NCBI RefSeq assembly: GCF_000169375.1
Contig: NZ_AAXY01000006.1
Location: 1-64,000 of the forward strand
Length of the DNA: 64,000 nucleotides
Source: Marinobacter sp. ELB17
GTDB taxonomy: Bacteria; Pseudomonadota; Gammaproteobacteria; Pseudomonadales; Oleiphilaceae
Reading direction: 5' to 3'
The position numbers and the translations under genes were made by a program. The notes below the pieces were generated by a model. It was given only the letters and a program-made list of their open reading frames with translations. It was not told where the DNA came from and did no database searches. How positions within the stretch are numbered: the first letter of the stretch is position 1; each line of letters starts with the position of its first letter. Of this stretch, positions 23,876 to 33,280 are shown piece after piece.

Positions 23876-24644
23876 TTACAACCCGTATTTTTTTCCAATG
23901 GTCATCGGTAAATAATTGAACCCGCCGGTTGGGAAAACGGCACGTTCAGGTAGCTCATGGGGCGCGAATTCCAGGGTATCGATACCGCGAAGAAATTCCT
24001 CAATCAAAATCCTGAGTTCCATCCTGGCCAGAGGTGCACCAGGGCAAATATGAATGCCTGCATCATAAAGCAGATTCTGGTCACGGTTCTTCTCGGGACA
24101 ATAAACATCTGGATCACTGAATACTCCTTCGTCACGATTAGCGGATGCCCACATAACGGTGATTTTCTCGCCGGCGGGAATTTTTTTAGTACCCATCTTT
24201 ATTTCCCGCGTTGTTATCCGGCGATTGGATATTAGAGGCGCACTGTATCTGCAACGCAAAGACTCTGCTGAACTGTTCGACAGCATCAAACGCATTGCCA
24301 TTGGGCAGACTGTCTACGAGATTACGGGCTATATTCCGACAGGTTGGCTCAAAATCGCTCATCGCCTGTGGTGAAAAGTAAGGTTCGATGACCTGGCGAT
24401 AATGGGTATGCTCGGGCGGGTCCATGCCATTCGGCACGGAAAGGTGGTTTGATGAGGCGCTGCTAAAGGTTTGGTGATCTTCCAGCGCCTGCATAACATC
24501 ACGATGCCTGAATAACGTCCAATGCTGATAGTCGCTCCAAGCTACCGGGCACTGCGTACGCATGGTGTCGTAGGCGCGTATCTGGTCTTTTAGAACCCCG
24601 CCCGCACGGGGGTTCCAGTCTGGTTCATGGGGCTTGTTGGCCAT
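23876..24644 (-). pseudogene. Cytochrome P450 with an internal deletion
   Basis: The N-terminal frame (from 24644) has VAWSDYQHWTLFRHRDVMQAL and NGMDPPEHTHYRQVIEPYFS, the usual P450 B/C-helix region. The C-terminal frame has KIPAGEKITVMWASANRDE and the haem ligand loop AGIHICPGAPLARMELRIL, and ends near residue 400 of a normal enzyme. The two frames meet near 24240 out of phase. About 150 residues are missing, including the I helix with its proton-relay Thr and the ExxR helix. A working enzyme is not possible. Confidence 0.85.
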
Positions 24645-24763
24645 TGCAAATCCTCGGGAAAAAGCGGTTTCTCCAGACTAACAGATGGCCAAATTGTCTT
24701 CTTAAAGATTAATCAAGTTAGTGCTAGTTTCAATAGCCTGAACCCGGGTCGGGTTTTGAACAA

Positions 24764-25477
24764 TCAGATCTGTTCCCGCAGCAGCATCGTTTTGATATGG
24801 CCAATGGCCTTCATGGGGTTGAGCCCTTTCGGACAGTACGCCATGCAATTACCTATCCCACGGCAGCGAAACACACTGAACGGATCGCCCAGTTTTGCCA
24901 AACGCTCGCGGGTGGCAGTGTCCCGTGAGTCCACCAAAAACCGGTTAGCTTGAAGCAAGCCCGCTGGTCCGATGTATTTCTCCGGATTCCACCACCAAGA
25001 CGGACAGGCAGATGAGCAGCAAGCACAGAGAATGCATTCGTACAATCCATCAAGTTTTGCGCGGTCCTCCGGGCTTTGCAGTCTTTCGATCGCTGGATTT
25101 GGGGTGTCGGTGATCAACCATGGTTGAATACGTTCGTACTGCTTGAAGAACAGTGCTTGGTCAACCACCAAATCGCGGATCACGGGCATACCTGGTAGTG
25201 GGCGAATTTCCAGAACGTTCTTCTTACCCAAGGCGTCCGCGACCGCACTAATGCAACCCAGGCCATTGCGGCCATTCATGCTGAGCCCGTCAGAGCCACA
25301 AACACCTTCTCGACAAGAGCGCCGGAACGTGAGCGTGGTATCCCGGGTTTTCAGGTGCTCCAGTACATCCAGCACCATGCGGCTTCGGAACTCGTCGCCC
25401 ACCTCAACATCCTGGTTGTAAGGTATTTCATCCTGCTCGGGGTTATAGCGGTATAGCCTGACGATAAAACCACTCAT
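24764..25477 (-). CDS. sdhB: Succinate dehydrogenase/fumarate reductase iron-sulfur subunit
   Basis: 237 residues from the ATG at 25477, after GGGGGAACAACGCC. It has the [2Fe-2S] domain with [20 protein letters not shown] and the [4Fe-4S]/[3Fe-4S] domain with ECILCACCSSACPSWWW, RCRGIGNCMAYCPKGLNP; all cluster cysteines are present. It feeds electrons from the flavoprotein to quinone. No sdhA or sdhCD genes adjoin it; sdhC and a broken sdhD and sdhB lie 10 kb away. It therefore sits alone among pseudogenes, although its own frame is intact. The long 5' extension of the open frame to 25783 is not coding. Confidence 0.92.
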   Translation of the reverse strand: MSGFIVRLYRYNPEQDEIPYNQDVEVGDEFRSRMVLDVLEHLKTRDTTLTFRRSCREGVCGSDGLSMNGRNGLGCISAVADALGKKNVLEIRPLPGMPVIRDLVVDQALFFKQYERIQPWLITDTPNPAIERLQSPEDRAKLDGLYECILCACCSSACPSWWWNPEKYIGPAGLLQANRFLVDSRDTATRERLAKLGDPFSVFRCRGIGNCMAYCPKGLNPMKAIGHIKTMLLREQI

Positions 25478-25921
25478 GGCGTTGTTCCCCCAAGCATCGG
25501 CTTGATGCCCTAGAAAAAAAGAAGTATTCAGTTTGAAGGTTAGCAGATGATCCAAACAAACAAGCGGAATGTGCAAAAAAAGAACCCGATGCCACGCTCC
25601 ATCAATTAACGATGGTAAATTCATTCTGGCGGATGCTGTTACATATCCAACCTGCCGATTTCTCGCGATTGCAGGCGGGCCTCGGTCTGCTGGTTGGCGG
25701 CCAGTTCCCGAAACAGATCCGCTTCCCGAGTGTTTTGGGCCAGGAAAGATCGTCATCGCCTTGGCTGCTGTCCAGGGTTTCATATTGCTTCTCCAGCGTT
25801 TCGTGGTAGCAGCCGAGAGTGCAACGGGCCCGAAAGCGTATACGCCAGAACCTGTTCTAATTACCAGCTTGCGGGTGCACAGACAGATCTCGGGTGACGC
25901 CGAACAATAAGCCCCCAGTCG
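25478..25921. other. Stretch between sdhB and the TDT transporter; possible unidentified remnant
   Basis: On the minus strand two frames joined by a shift read CYHETLEKQYETLDSSQGDD and then AQNTREADLFRELAANQQTE, ending with a stop near 25650. They look like a coiled-coil protein end, but I cannot name the family. No intact gene is visible. Confidence 0.3.
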
Positions 25922-26947
25922 TCAATCGTGCAGTTTCGCCGGCTTGAACGATCGCACAAGTCCAACAAAAGTCACTGCCCAGGCCGCGAGGGCAAGATAG
26001 AAAAAGCTGATGGGTATGAAATCAAGAAAGTGAAAGCCCAGAGCAGCCGCCATTTCATGGGTACTGGCGGCGTACATACCCAAAGGGAACACCGCACCCC
26101 AATACAAAGGGTCATATTCCAGTGGGAAGCGCTTATAAACGTGCCGCCATATACCCAGAATAAAAAGCATGGGTATCCACCAGGTTCCAGTTGCCCAATA
26201 AAAAACCGAAAAGCCTTTTAGAAATGGCAGCAGTGAATCCAGAAAAGGCGCATCTTTAACGTTCACGATCAGCAACGAGCCGGCCAGTGTCGAAATGGCC
26301 ATGGCGCCCATATTTATCCAGTACGGGGGCGCAAGGTCACTAGGGGAAAACTTGAAAAACGTATAGCGATAGAAGATTAACGACATCATCCAGATGTACA
26401 GCATACCGCGCCAGAGCCACATGGATAGCGCCAGAAAGTTAATGCCGAGTTTGTAAGGTTGTGGCATATCCACCGCAATCAACGCACTGAGTACCGCAAT
26501 TGACTAGGTTGCCACCACCGCAAGCAGCCACCCTCCCGTAATGCCTTTATCCAGAGACGGCTTTTCCTCTTTGACCGTGAACGCCGTAAATATGGTGTAG
26601 GTCAGCGTCAGCCAAAGCAGTATGGCAACCACCCAGAGAATTCGGCCGGCCAGAGTGAAATCCGTCAACATAATGAACTGTCTGCCAAGAACACTGGAGC
26701 CGGCAGGCAGGGTAAAAAACCCGGGACCACGAAGGTGATCTATAACATCGAGCAGGAATTCTCGACGATACCTCAGAAACCTGGCAAATGTAGCCGCCCA
26801 CAAAACCCCGTAGAAGCCTATGTTTACAGTGAACAGGCTGATGGCTATCAGATCAAAACCCAGCATGTGAGCGGTTAACGATATGATGCCAGTTGCCATC
26901 ACAATGCCGAAATAGGCCGGTGACAGGCTTTTTAGATCGTGTTTCAT
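25922..26947 (-). pseudogene. TDT-family transporter interrupted by one amber codon
   Basis: Reading from the ATG at 26947 gives about 341 codons of a TehA/SLAC1-like (tellurite-resistance/dicarboxylate transporter) protein: LSPAYFGIVMATGIISLTAH at the start, later MWLWRGMLYIWMMSLIFYRY and PLYWGAVFPLGMYAAST, which is the characteristic family motif. The only lesion is an in-frame TAG at 26504-26506 between LLAVVAT and SIAVLSALIA, where a Gln codon (CAG) would fit. The ten-helix topology is otherwise complete. Unless an amber suppressor is present the product ends at residue 147. Confidence 0.85.
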
Positions 26948-27437
26948 ACCTCGGCCACCTGCATTTCCTCTTAATGGTTTCCCGAAAGCTTTTTCATTCG
27001 CTGCCCGCTCGCTCAAAAAACGGCAGTTTAACCCGCCACTGAACCTGTTCAACTTCCTATTCCGGTCAACTAAGTCGTATTAGCACGTTGGGAGTTAAAG
27101 TGAACGGAGGCAGATTTGATAATAATTCACTCTGGCAAGATTCAGATGAAACAGCAGCTTAGTCTTCTTTTTCAGCTTTCACCATGCAGTCGGATGAGAC
27201 CTTTAGTCTGTGCAGTCAATGGTACCGCATAGGAATGCCGTTCTAGGAATCGAAGAGCCGGCATAGGACACCGCGGGCCACAATCAGCCTGTACTAAGTC
27301 GGTTTATTAGAAGCAGAAGACTTCTCTTGCGACACCCGGGGCTATCGGTGGAGATTACCGTTGGTGATTAGGCCCGTCATTGATGGCAGGGTATGGTTGG
27401 CTTATCTCAACGTTCGAGCCAGCGTAATGGAGAAACA
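26948..27437. other. Long intergenic stretch upstream of the Crp/Fnr gene
   Basis: No family-like reading frame was seen on either strand. It must hold the promoters of the divergent TDT gene and the Crp/Fnr-type gene. No clear palindrome or FNR box was found. Confidence 0.4.
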
Positions 27438-28190
27438 ATGGTGAAGCGAAAGCGCACGACACCCCTAAGTGATGAGCACGTTGAGCCCGGCCACTGTTCG
27501 AGCGAACTGCGCGCTCGGATTCTAAGTGACGTTCCTTATTTCAAAGGGTTAGCGGCACCAGCGCTCGACGCTGTAAATCACTACTTTCGTGCCTTCAACT
27601 ACGCCGCCGGCGCGGCGCTTCACCATGAAAACGAGCCGGCCGAAGCGCTATTTCTGGTCGCCCACGGCACAGTCAAACTGCTTCAGTACAGCGCCTCTGG
27701 GGAAGAGGTGCTGCTCGACCTTTTGGGGCAGAGCGATTTATTCGGTGGCCTGACCATGCTCGGCCAGCGCTGCTACCCGCAGAACGCATTCGCGCAGACA
27801 CCATGTTGCGTGTTGGTTATCACGATCACCGACTTTCGATATCTGTTGCGCACCTATTCCGAAGTGGCATTGAACGTCCTTGATGCCGTTGCCCGTGATC
27901 TTGAGGCGGCTCAAGCGACGATCCGCGCGATCAGTACCTTGCCGGTGGAGGCACGGATCGCACGTGTGTTGGTGCGTCTAGCCGACCGGTTGGGTGAAGC
28001 CGACGACGGTGGCATTCTGATCCAGTCGCCGTTGTCGCACCAGGACCTTGCCGCCATGGAAGCTACGACTTCAGAGACCGTGAGTCGCGTCATTTCCGGG
28101 TTACGGCGAAGCGGTGACATCGAAACTGGTCGACAGTGGATACGCATTCGCAATCGCACGAACCTGGCCCGTCTGGCGGGCGAAATCTAG
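27438..28190 (+). CDS. Crp/Fnr-family transcription regulator
   Basis: 250 residues from the ATG at 27438 (after ATGGAGAAACA). The N-terminal cyclic-nucleotide-type sensor barrel includes GAALHHENEPAEALFLVAHGTVKLLQYSASGEEVLLDLLG. A long dimer helix is followed by a C-terminal helix-turn-helix, SPLSHQDLAAMEATTSETVSRVISGLRR (ETVSR recognition helix, as in FNR/DNR). No N-terminal FNR cysteine cluster is present, so it is not an iron-sulfur oxygen sensor of the FNR kind. DNR-like nitric-oxide or redox sensing is possible. The genes after it are metal-related. Confidence 0.9.
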   Translation: MVKRKRTTPLSDEHVEPGHCSSELRARILSDVPYFKGLAAPALDAVNHYFRAFNYAAGAALHHENEPAEALFLVAHGTVKLLQYSASGEEVLLDLLGQSDLFGGLTMLGQRCYPQNAFAQTPCCVLVITITDFRYLLRTYSEVALNVLDAVARDLEAAQATIRAISTLPVEARIARVLVRLADRLGEADDGGILIQSPLSHQDLAAMEATTSETVSRVISGLRRSGDIETGRQWIRIRNRTNLARLAGEI

Positions 28191-28311
28191 CCTGTCTGTG
28201 CATTTTCCGCATTTTATGACTAATCAATGGAGCTACTTGTTGCGGCTCATGTAACACACCACGCACGTCACTCATTCTAGTCGTGACCCAAACACAGACA
28301 GGAGATGAGAG

Positions 28312-28527
28312 ATGAAGACCCTACTGCGTAGTGATGAACTAAACTGTCCGTCCTGCATTACCAAGATCGAGAAAGCGCTGGGCCGGCTCGGGGGTGTGAC
28401 TAATGCCAAGGTCCATTTCGCGACCGGACGCATCGAGGTCGAACACGATGCCGAACAAATCAAGGCTGAACAGCTGCTTTCGGCGGTGCGTGAGGTCGGC
28501 TACGAGGCGCGCATCAGCGCATTCTGA
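28312..28527 (+). CDS. HMA-domain metal chaperone (CopZ-like)
   Basis: Seventy-one residues with one heavy-metal-associated domain. The metal-binding loop is DELNCPSCITKIEKAL (C-x2-C), the strand VTNAKVHFATGRIEVEHD and the last helix SAVREVGYEARI match the beta-alpha-beta-beta-alpha-beta fold. It follows AGGAGATGAG. The broken P-type ATPase lies 62 bases downstream, so the protein probably once delivered metal to that pump or served as its detached N-terminal domain. Confidence 0.9.
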   Translation: MKTLLRSDELNCPSCITKIEKALGRLGGVTNAKVHFATGRIEVEHDAEQIKAEQLLSAVREVGYEARISAF

Positions 28528-28589
28528 GTTCACAAACGTTCGGGTGGGCCACAAGCCTGCCCGGCAGTTTCACCATGAGGTGAACAATC

Positions 28590-30491
28590 ATGAAATTTAT
28601 CAGTACATTGTCCCACTGGGCTCGCCAGTTGCGTTCACCAGCGCACCGGCGCGGCACAGTAGCCCTAGTGGCGGGTTTGGCGAGCGTCGGTGGCGTCGGC
28701 AGCTACTTCATCGGCGGCCCTTCTTCGCGTTGCGTGCAAGGGCAATCAGCATTGAATTGCTGGTTACGATCGCCGCCGTTGGCGCCGTATTCATCGGCGA
28801 ATACTGGGAATCGGCCGCAGTCACATTTCTGTTCGTACTGGGCGGTTACTTGGAGGCGCGGACTCTGGCCCGCACCCGCTCCGCACTGAAGGATATGCTG
28901 GCGCTGGCGCCGACTGAGGTTACGGTGTTCCGCAACGGTAGCGAGATTAATGTGGCGTCCCACGAGGTAATCCCCGGGGAAACGGTGGTGGTTCGCCCGG
29001 GTGGACGCATCGGCGTTGACGGTGCAATCCTCAGTGGCCGATCTGCTATCGACGAGAGCGCGATCACCGGCGAGCCGATTCCCGCCGAGAAACAGGTGGG
29101 CGATAAGGTGTTTGCAGGCACGGTCAGCCATAATGGTTATCTTGAGATTCACGCTGAAGGCGTAGGCGCCGATACGACCCTGGCGCGAATCATCCAGCGT
29201 GTTGAGGAGGCCCAGAGGAGGCCAAGGCCCCGACCCAGAGAATGATCGAGCGCTTTGCCAGCTGGTACACGCCAATGATCATCGTTCTGGCGATAGGCGC
29301 CTATGTGATAACGAAGGACATCGCCCTGGCGCTAACGCTGCTGGTGATCGGTTGCCCGGGTGCGTTGGTTATCTCCACACCGATCTCGGTAATCGCTGGC
29401 ATCGGCCGGGCGGCTCGCGACGGGATTTTGATTAAGGGCGGCGAGTACTTGGAGACAGCGGGTCGTATCAAAGCCGTTGCCTTTGACAAGACCGGTACCC
29501 TCACGGAAGGGCACCCTGAAGTAATGACGGTTACGCCGCTGTCTGGTATTCCAGCACTGGCAACAATAACGGATGAAGGTTCGCCCCGCACTCGGTTGCT
29601 ACAATGGGCCGCGTTGGCCGAGAGTGGCTCGGAACACCCCCTGGGCGTGCGGTCGAGCGCGCCTTGCCGGAGAGCTATGTTGGCCCCCGGGCTGAGAGCT
29701 TTGACACAGCGCCGGGCGGCGGCATCAGTGCCGGCTGGCAGAGTCGAAAAGCCGAGATCGGTCGCCCTGATTGGATTGAAACCCGGGTGGAGGAGTGGCC
29801 TGCTGCTGCGATTACGGCGCTGGAGGATCTTCATTCACGGGGTGAGACCGCTGCGGCGATCGCCGTCAACGGTGTAGTGATCGGGCTACTTGGGTTCGCC
29901 GATCGCGTTCGCCCCGACGCCGCAGCGGCCTTGCAGGCCCTTCATAAGGCTGGAGTGAAGCGCTTGGTCATGCTCACCGGCGATCATGCTGCCAGCGCAT
30001 GGCGGGTTGCGCGTGAATTGGGAATCGACGAGGTTCACGCGGGGCTCTTGCCCGAGCAGAAGCTGGAAGCTGTCAAGACGATTCAGCGAGAGAGCGGGCC
30101 CACTGCCATGGTCGGCGACGGCATCAACGACGCCCCAGCCCTGGGCGCCGCGGATATCGGCATCGCCATGGGCGCCGCCGGAACCGATGTGGCAATCGAG
30201 AGCGCCGACATAGCGCTGATGGCCGACGATCTTGGCAAGATTCCCGAAGCAATCGGGTTGGCCAGTGCGACCCTGAACAACATCCGCTAGAACGTGGTGA
30301 TTGCGCTGCTAACCGTTATTGGACTTCTTGCGGGCGTGTTCGCCAACGAGGTGCACATGGCCGGTGGCATGTTTATCCGCCAGATCTCAGTGCTGGTGGT
30401 TGTAGTCAACGGCATGCGATTGCTGCGTGCTCGCCCAGCGGGCGTGCGGACCATTCCGGCCGCTGCCCAGCAACCCGCACAGGCTGCATAG
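28590..30491 (+). pseudogene. Cd/Zn/Co-type P1B ATPase broken by frameshifts and an amber codon
   Basis: The protein is spread over three frames. Segments are YFIGGPSS, then ISIELLVTIAAVGAVFIGEYW and ESAITGEPIPAEKQVGDKVF (frame 2), then LVIGCPGALVISTP and AFDKTGTLTEGHPEV (frame 1), then MLTGDHAASAWRVARELGID and MVGDGINDAPALGAADIGIA (frame 3). The shifts are near 28720 (with missing residues), an extra AG at about 29217 and a missing G at about 29645. An in-frame TAG at 30288-30290 then sits in NIR-stop-NV, where the family has NIRQN. The DKTG, GDGxND and last helix are all present. The metal motif is CPG rather than CPC. Confidence 0.85.
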
Positions 30492-30500
30492 CGGCATAAG

Positions 30501-30529
30501 CGCCGGGGAGGGCTAGGCCTTCTCCGGCG
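30501..30529. terminator. GC-rich hairpin between convergent ATPase remnant and gnd
   Basis: CGCCGGGGAGG and CCTTCTCCGGCG pair to form an 11-12-bp stem with one unpaired base. It lies between two convergent gene ends, but no T-run follows on either strand, so a terminator function is tentative. Confidence 0.4.
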
Positions 30530-30577
30530 AACGAAATTCACCTTGCCAGTTTCTTTTTGCAGCATGTCCGTGATGCG

Positions 30578-31588
30578 TTACCTGCGACTACTCGGCCCAT
30601 GCCCTCCGAACCCGTCACGCATGGCAGATAACAGGCGGTTGCCATAGCGCGCCTGATCCCGACTGGTAAAGCGCTGGAACAATGCCTGGGCCAATAGTGG
30701 TGCAGCCGTCTCCGTCGCGATGGCTGTCTGTAGCGCCCAGCGTCCTTCTCCCGAATCTGCCACCCGGCCATCATGAGCGGCCAGGGCGGGATCGACGGCT
30801 AATGCCTCACCGGTCAGATCGAGCAGCCAGGAACGGATCACCGATCCTTGCCGCCAAAGCTGGGCAATTTCCGCGAGATCGAAGTCGTAATCGACAGCTT
30901 CCGGATCGTCGCAGGAGGCGGGCAGCTCATCGGGGCTTTGCCGATCGTGACCGGCATTGCGAAGCAGTTCGAAACCTTCGGCATAGGCGGCCATGAGCAC
31001 GTATTCGATGGCGTTGTGTGCCATCTTCACGTAGTGACCGGATCCTGCTGGGCCGCAGTGTAAATAGCCTTCTAGGGCGGTGCCGCTGTTATTTTCCAGA
31101 AGTACGGGTGCCATGGCGCTTCCCTTGCCGGGCGCCAGGGTTCGAAACAGCGGGGCCAGCCGTGCCACCGGCGCGTCGGCGCCGCCGATCATCAGGCAGT
31201 AGCCTTGCTCCAGCCCCCATATGCCACCGGATACACCGACATCGACAAAGGAAATGCCCTTTTCGGCCAGGCGCTTTGCTCGATAACGCGTATCATGATG
31301 ATGGGAGTTGCCGCCGTCGACCAGGATATCGTCGGTGCCGAGCAAGGGACTCAGGGTGTCAATAACATTCGCCACCGCGATGGCGGGAACCATCAACCAA
31401 ACCACCCGTGGCACTGCCAAACGCTCGACCAGTTCATCAGGCGTCCTTGCAGGTTCGGCACCAAGCGCCGCGAGTCGGCCCAGCGCCTCGGCATCACCAT
31501 CATGCACGACCACGTCATGGCCCGCCGCCATCAGGCGTTGCGCCATATTGCCGCCCATGCGGCCCAGTCCGATCATTCCGATTTGCAT
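30578..31588 (-). CDS. gnd: 6-phosphogluconate dehydrogenase, decarboxylating (short, NAD-type)
   Basis: 336 residues from the ATG at 31588. It has the Rossmann N terminus QIGMIGLGRMGGNMAQRLMA, the substrate-binding ILVDGGNSHHHDTRYRAK and VDVGVSGGIWGLEQGYCLMI, and the catalytic Lys helix HYVKMAHNAIEYVLMAAYAEGFELL. The acidic end of the first nucleotide fold (VVVHDGDAEAL) suggests NAD+ preference. The length is that of the short YqeC/GndA-like class, not the 470-residue Gnd. The reaction is 6-phosphogluconate to ribulose 5-phosphate plus CO2. The extension of the frame to 31663 overlaps an acnA remnant and is not coding. A degraded copy of its 3' end occurs at 32622-32700. Confidence 0.9.
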   Translation of the reverse strand: MQIGMIGLGRMGGNMAQRLMAAGHDVVVHDGDAEALGRLAALGAEPARTPDELVERLAVPRVVWLMVPAIAVANVIDTLSPLLGTDDILVDGGNSHHHDTRYRAKRLAEKGISFVDVGVSGGIWGLEQGYCLMIGGADAPVARLAPLFRTLAPGKGSAMAPVLLENNSGTALEGYLHCGPAGSGHYVKMAHNAIEYVLMAAYAEGFELLRNAGHDRQSPDELPASCDDPEAVDYDFDLAEIAQLWRQGSVIRSWLLDLTGEALAVDPALAAHDGRVADSGEGRWALQTAIATETAAPLLAQALFQRFTSRDQARYGNRLLSAMRDGFGGHGPSSRR

Positions 31589-31620
31589 TACACCGTCATC
31601 CTTTTCATCACAATCAAGCG

Positions 31621-31680
31621 TCAAGCGTTCGAGTCTGGCCTTGCGGGTCGGTGGCTGCGACACGCAGTTCGCGGGTTGTA
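31621..31680 (-). pseudogene. Short acnA fragment, C-terminal region
   Basis: The minus strand reads TRELRVAATDPQGQTRTLDA and a stop. It corresponds to the segment TRELRVAAIDPQGQTQTLDD of the second acnA fragment at 32732-33160, with over 80 percent base identity by eye over 58 bases. It lies directly upstream of gnd. Confidence 0.7.
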
Positions 31681-31804
31681 GGTCCGGAGGGAAGACTCAC
31701 GACAGGCTCGTGTTTGGCACGAGGCAAGGCATAAAATGACAAGACTCCCGAGGTTAATTAAACATAACAGTTGACTGGGGTCTTAGCCACCGGTGCAATA
31801 AGCG

Positions 31805-32090
31805 AACTTTTGTTCGATTGACGGCCAGACGGCTTATCTACTTCCCGCGGTCCGTTGGCGATTGGTTGCCCCAAGGCCATTTGGCGCGTTTTCTCGGCGA
31901 GTTGGCTGACCTGTTTATTCCGGTTCTCCGCCTAGCGCAGAATATGAAGCTGCTCAAGCTGGGCACCATCAGTCTGGACGGCACTAAGATCTACGCCAAC
32001 GCCTCGCGTTACGTCACAGCGCTCTGTCTCATGACCACATCGAGAAGATGGAAACCGGGCGAAAGTACCACCAATCCCAATCATGGTAAT
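31805..32090 (+). mobile_element. IS1182-like transposase remnant
   Basis: The plus strand reads LIYFPRSVGDWLPQGHLARF (typical N terminus), then LRLAQNMKLLKLGTISLDGTKIYANAS and, in another frame, SALSHDHIEKMETGRKY. The central DDE region and the C-terminal half are missing, and part of the N-terminal domain is deleted. A dead fragment; no terminal repeats identified. Confidence 0.7.
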
Positions 32091-32110
32091 GCGCTGGATT
32101 CTCGTTGGCT

Positions 32111-32145
32111 TTCTATAAGATTTATATTATATATATCTTATAGAA
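32111..32145. promoter_or_regulatory. 35-bp AT-rich palindrome before the AhpD-like gene
   Basis: TTCTATAAGAT and ATCTTATAGAA are perfect inverted 11-bp arms around an AT-only centre (TTATATTATATAT). It ends 19 bases before the ATG at 32165 and just before AGGAG, so it overlaps the promoter or leader. It is a probable repressor site. Confidence 0.75.
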
Positions 32146-32164
32146 AAAAGACAGGAGAAAGCAC

Positions 32165-32515
32165 ATGTCCGAACATCTCTATCCTTCCGCAACGCTGAAA
32201 ACCAATAAACAGCGAGCCTCCTTGGCACCGGAGATCCACGACGCCTTTCAGGAATTCAGCCAAAAGGTCTTCGCTGACGGCGCTCGGGATAAGAAAACGA
32301 AGCAATTGATTGCAGTGGCCGTAGCGCATGTTACCCAGTGTGGCTATTGTATTCGGGGACATACGAAGGCGGCGGTTCGTGAAGGCGCGACCCCCAACGA
32401 GATCATGGAAGCCATATGGGTTGCCTCGGAGATGCGGGCGGGCGGAGCCTACGCCCATTCGATCGTGGCACTGGACACGATCAACGATATGGAGAAGAAA
32501 TCCACCAAGGATTGA
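32165..32515 (+). CDS. Carboxymuconolactone decarboxylase/AhpD-like protein
   Basis: 116 residues with the AhpD core: LIAVAVAHVTQCGYCIRGHTKAAV (C-x2-C with the following H), then GATPNEIMEAIWVASEMRAGGA. The CxxCxxxH arrangement is the redox-active site of AhpD-type alkylhydroperoxidases. It suggests a thiol-based peroxidase or a reductase-like function. It follows an AGGAG ribosome site 6 bases before the ATG. The palindrome upstream indicates its own regulator, not visible here. Confidence 0.9.
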   Translation: MSEHLYPSATLKTNKQRASLAPEIHDAFQEFSQKVFADGARDKKTKQLIAVAVAHVTQCGYCIRGHTKAAVREGATPNEIMEAIWVASEMRAGGAYAHSIVALDTINDMEKKSTKD

Positions 32516-32621
32516 GCGAAGGGTTCCGCGCATCTGAAGGATCGCACAAGGCCAATAACAACCGAGAAGCCTTTAAGAAAGGGTTATCCTCGGTTGCTAG
32601 CTCGCAGCGCCCCGGCGGCGG

Positions 32622-32700
32622 CACTTTGCAGCATGTCTATGGAGCGTCTCACCTACGGTAACCTGCCCCATGCCCTCCAAACGCGTCACACGTAACAATC
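32622..32700 (-). repeat. Degraded copy of the gnd 3' end
   Basis: It contains CTTTGCAGCATGTC, then CCCATGCCCTCCAAACGCGTC, matching TTTTGCAGCATGTCC and CCCATGCCCTCCGAACCCGTC at 30553-30625, the end and flank of gnd. The rest of gnd is missing here. It adjoins the second acnA fragment, as gnd adjoins the first. Confidence 0.65.
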
Positions 32701-32731
32701 AAGCGCCATGCACTATTGGTTCTCCGCGGAA

Positions 32732-33160
32732 TCAGGTAATTGTCGCATTACATATGACAGGATACGGCATGCCGGTAGTAGTTATCCTCGGCGGGGTATC
32801 GATACGCACGGCGTCGTCGAGCGTTTGAGTCTGGCCCTGCGGATCGATGGCTGCGACGCGCAGCTCGCGGGTCGGTGCTTCGATGCCCGTTAAGTCTTTG
32901 ATCGAGAGGGTTTCTTCGCCGGATAGTCCGAGCGTCTCGGCATTCTTCTCGTCGAGAAACTGTAGCGGTAGCACGCCCATGCCGATCAGACTGGGGCGAT
33001 GAATGAGCTCATAGGATTCGACGATCACCGCGCGTACACAGAGCAGGGCGGTATCCTTGGTCGCCCAATCGAGTGAAGAACTCGAACCGTATTTCTTGGC
33101 GACCAAGGCGAGGTTCGCAGTAGATATTGCTGTGAAAGCGTTTCGTATCTTAATATTCAC
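32732..33160 (-). pseudogene. Aconitase C-terminal fragment
   Basis: About 142 codons: [48 protein letters not shown] and ELRVAAIDPQGQTQTLDD. This is the C-terminal swivel domain of AcnA (family version [14 protein letters not shown]...[15 protein letters not shown]). The Arg after GSGSS that binds citrate is Leu here (SSSSLDW). It lacks all the upstream domains with the iron-sulfur ligands, so it is a dead fragment. A stretch of the broken acnA at 36712-38634 is about 70 percent similar. Confidence 0.85.
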
Positions 33161-33280
33161 CTTCCTGGGCTGCTGACCAGAAAGTTAAGGATATCAATCA
33201 AGACACGTGGTAACGCATGATCAAGCAAGATCAACGGCGCGAAAAATGTATTTGACGCGCGACGTTGACCCAAGAAGTAC

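Noticed and set aside
27140..27160. TTCAGATGAAACAG resembling the direct repeat
   Set aside because: The second box is not TTCAG and the spacing is wrong.
26504..30290. Reassignment of TAG to Gln, suggested by two CAG-to-TAG changes
   Set aside because: One of the two genes also has frameshifts, so ordinary decay is sufficient, and intact genes such as the 6-phosphogluconate dehydrogenase and nuo genes do not use internal TAG.
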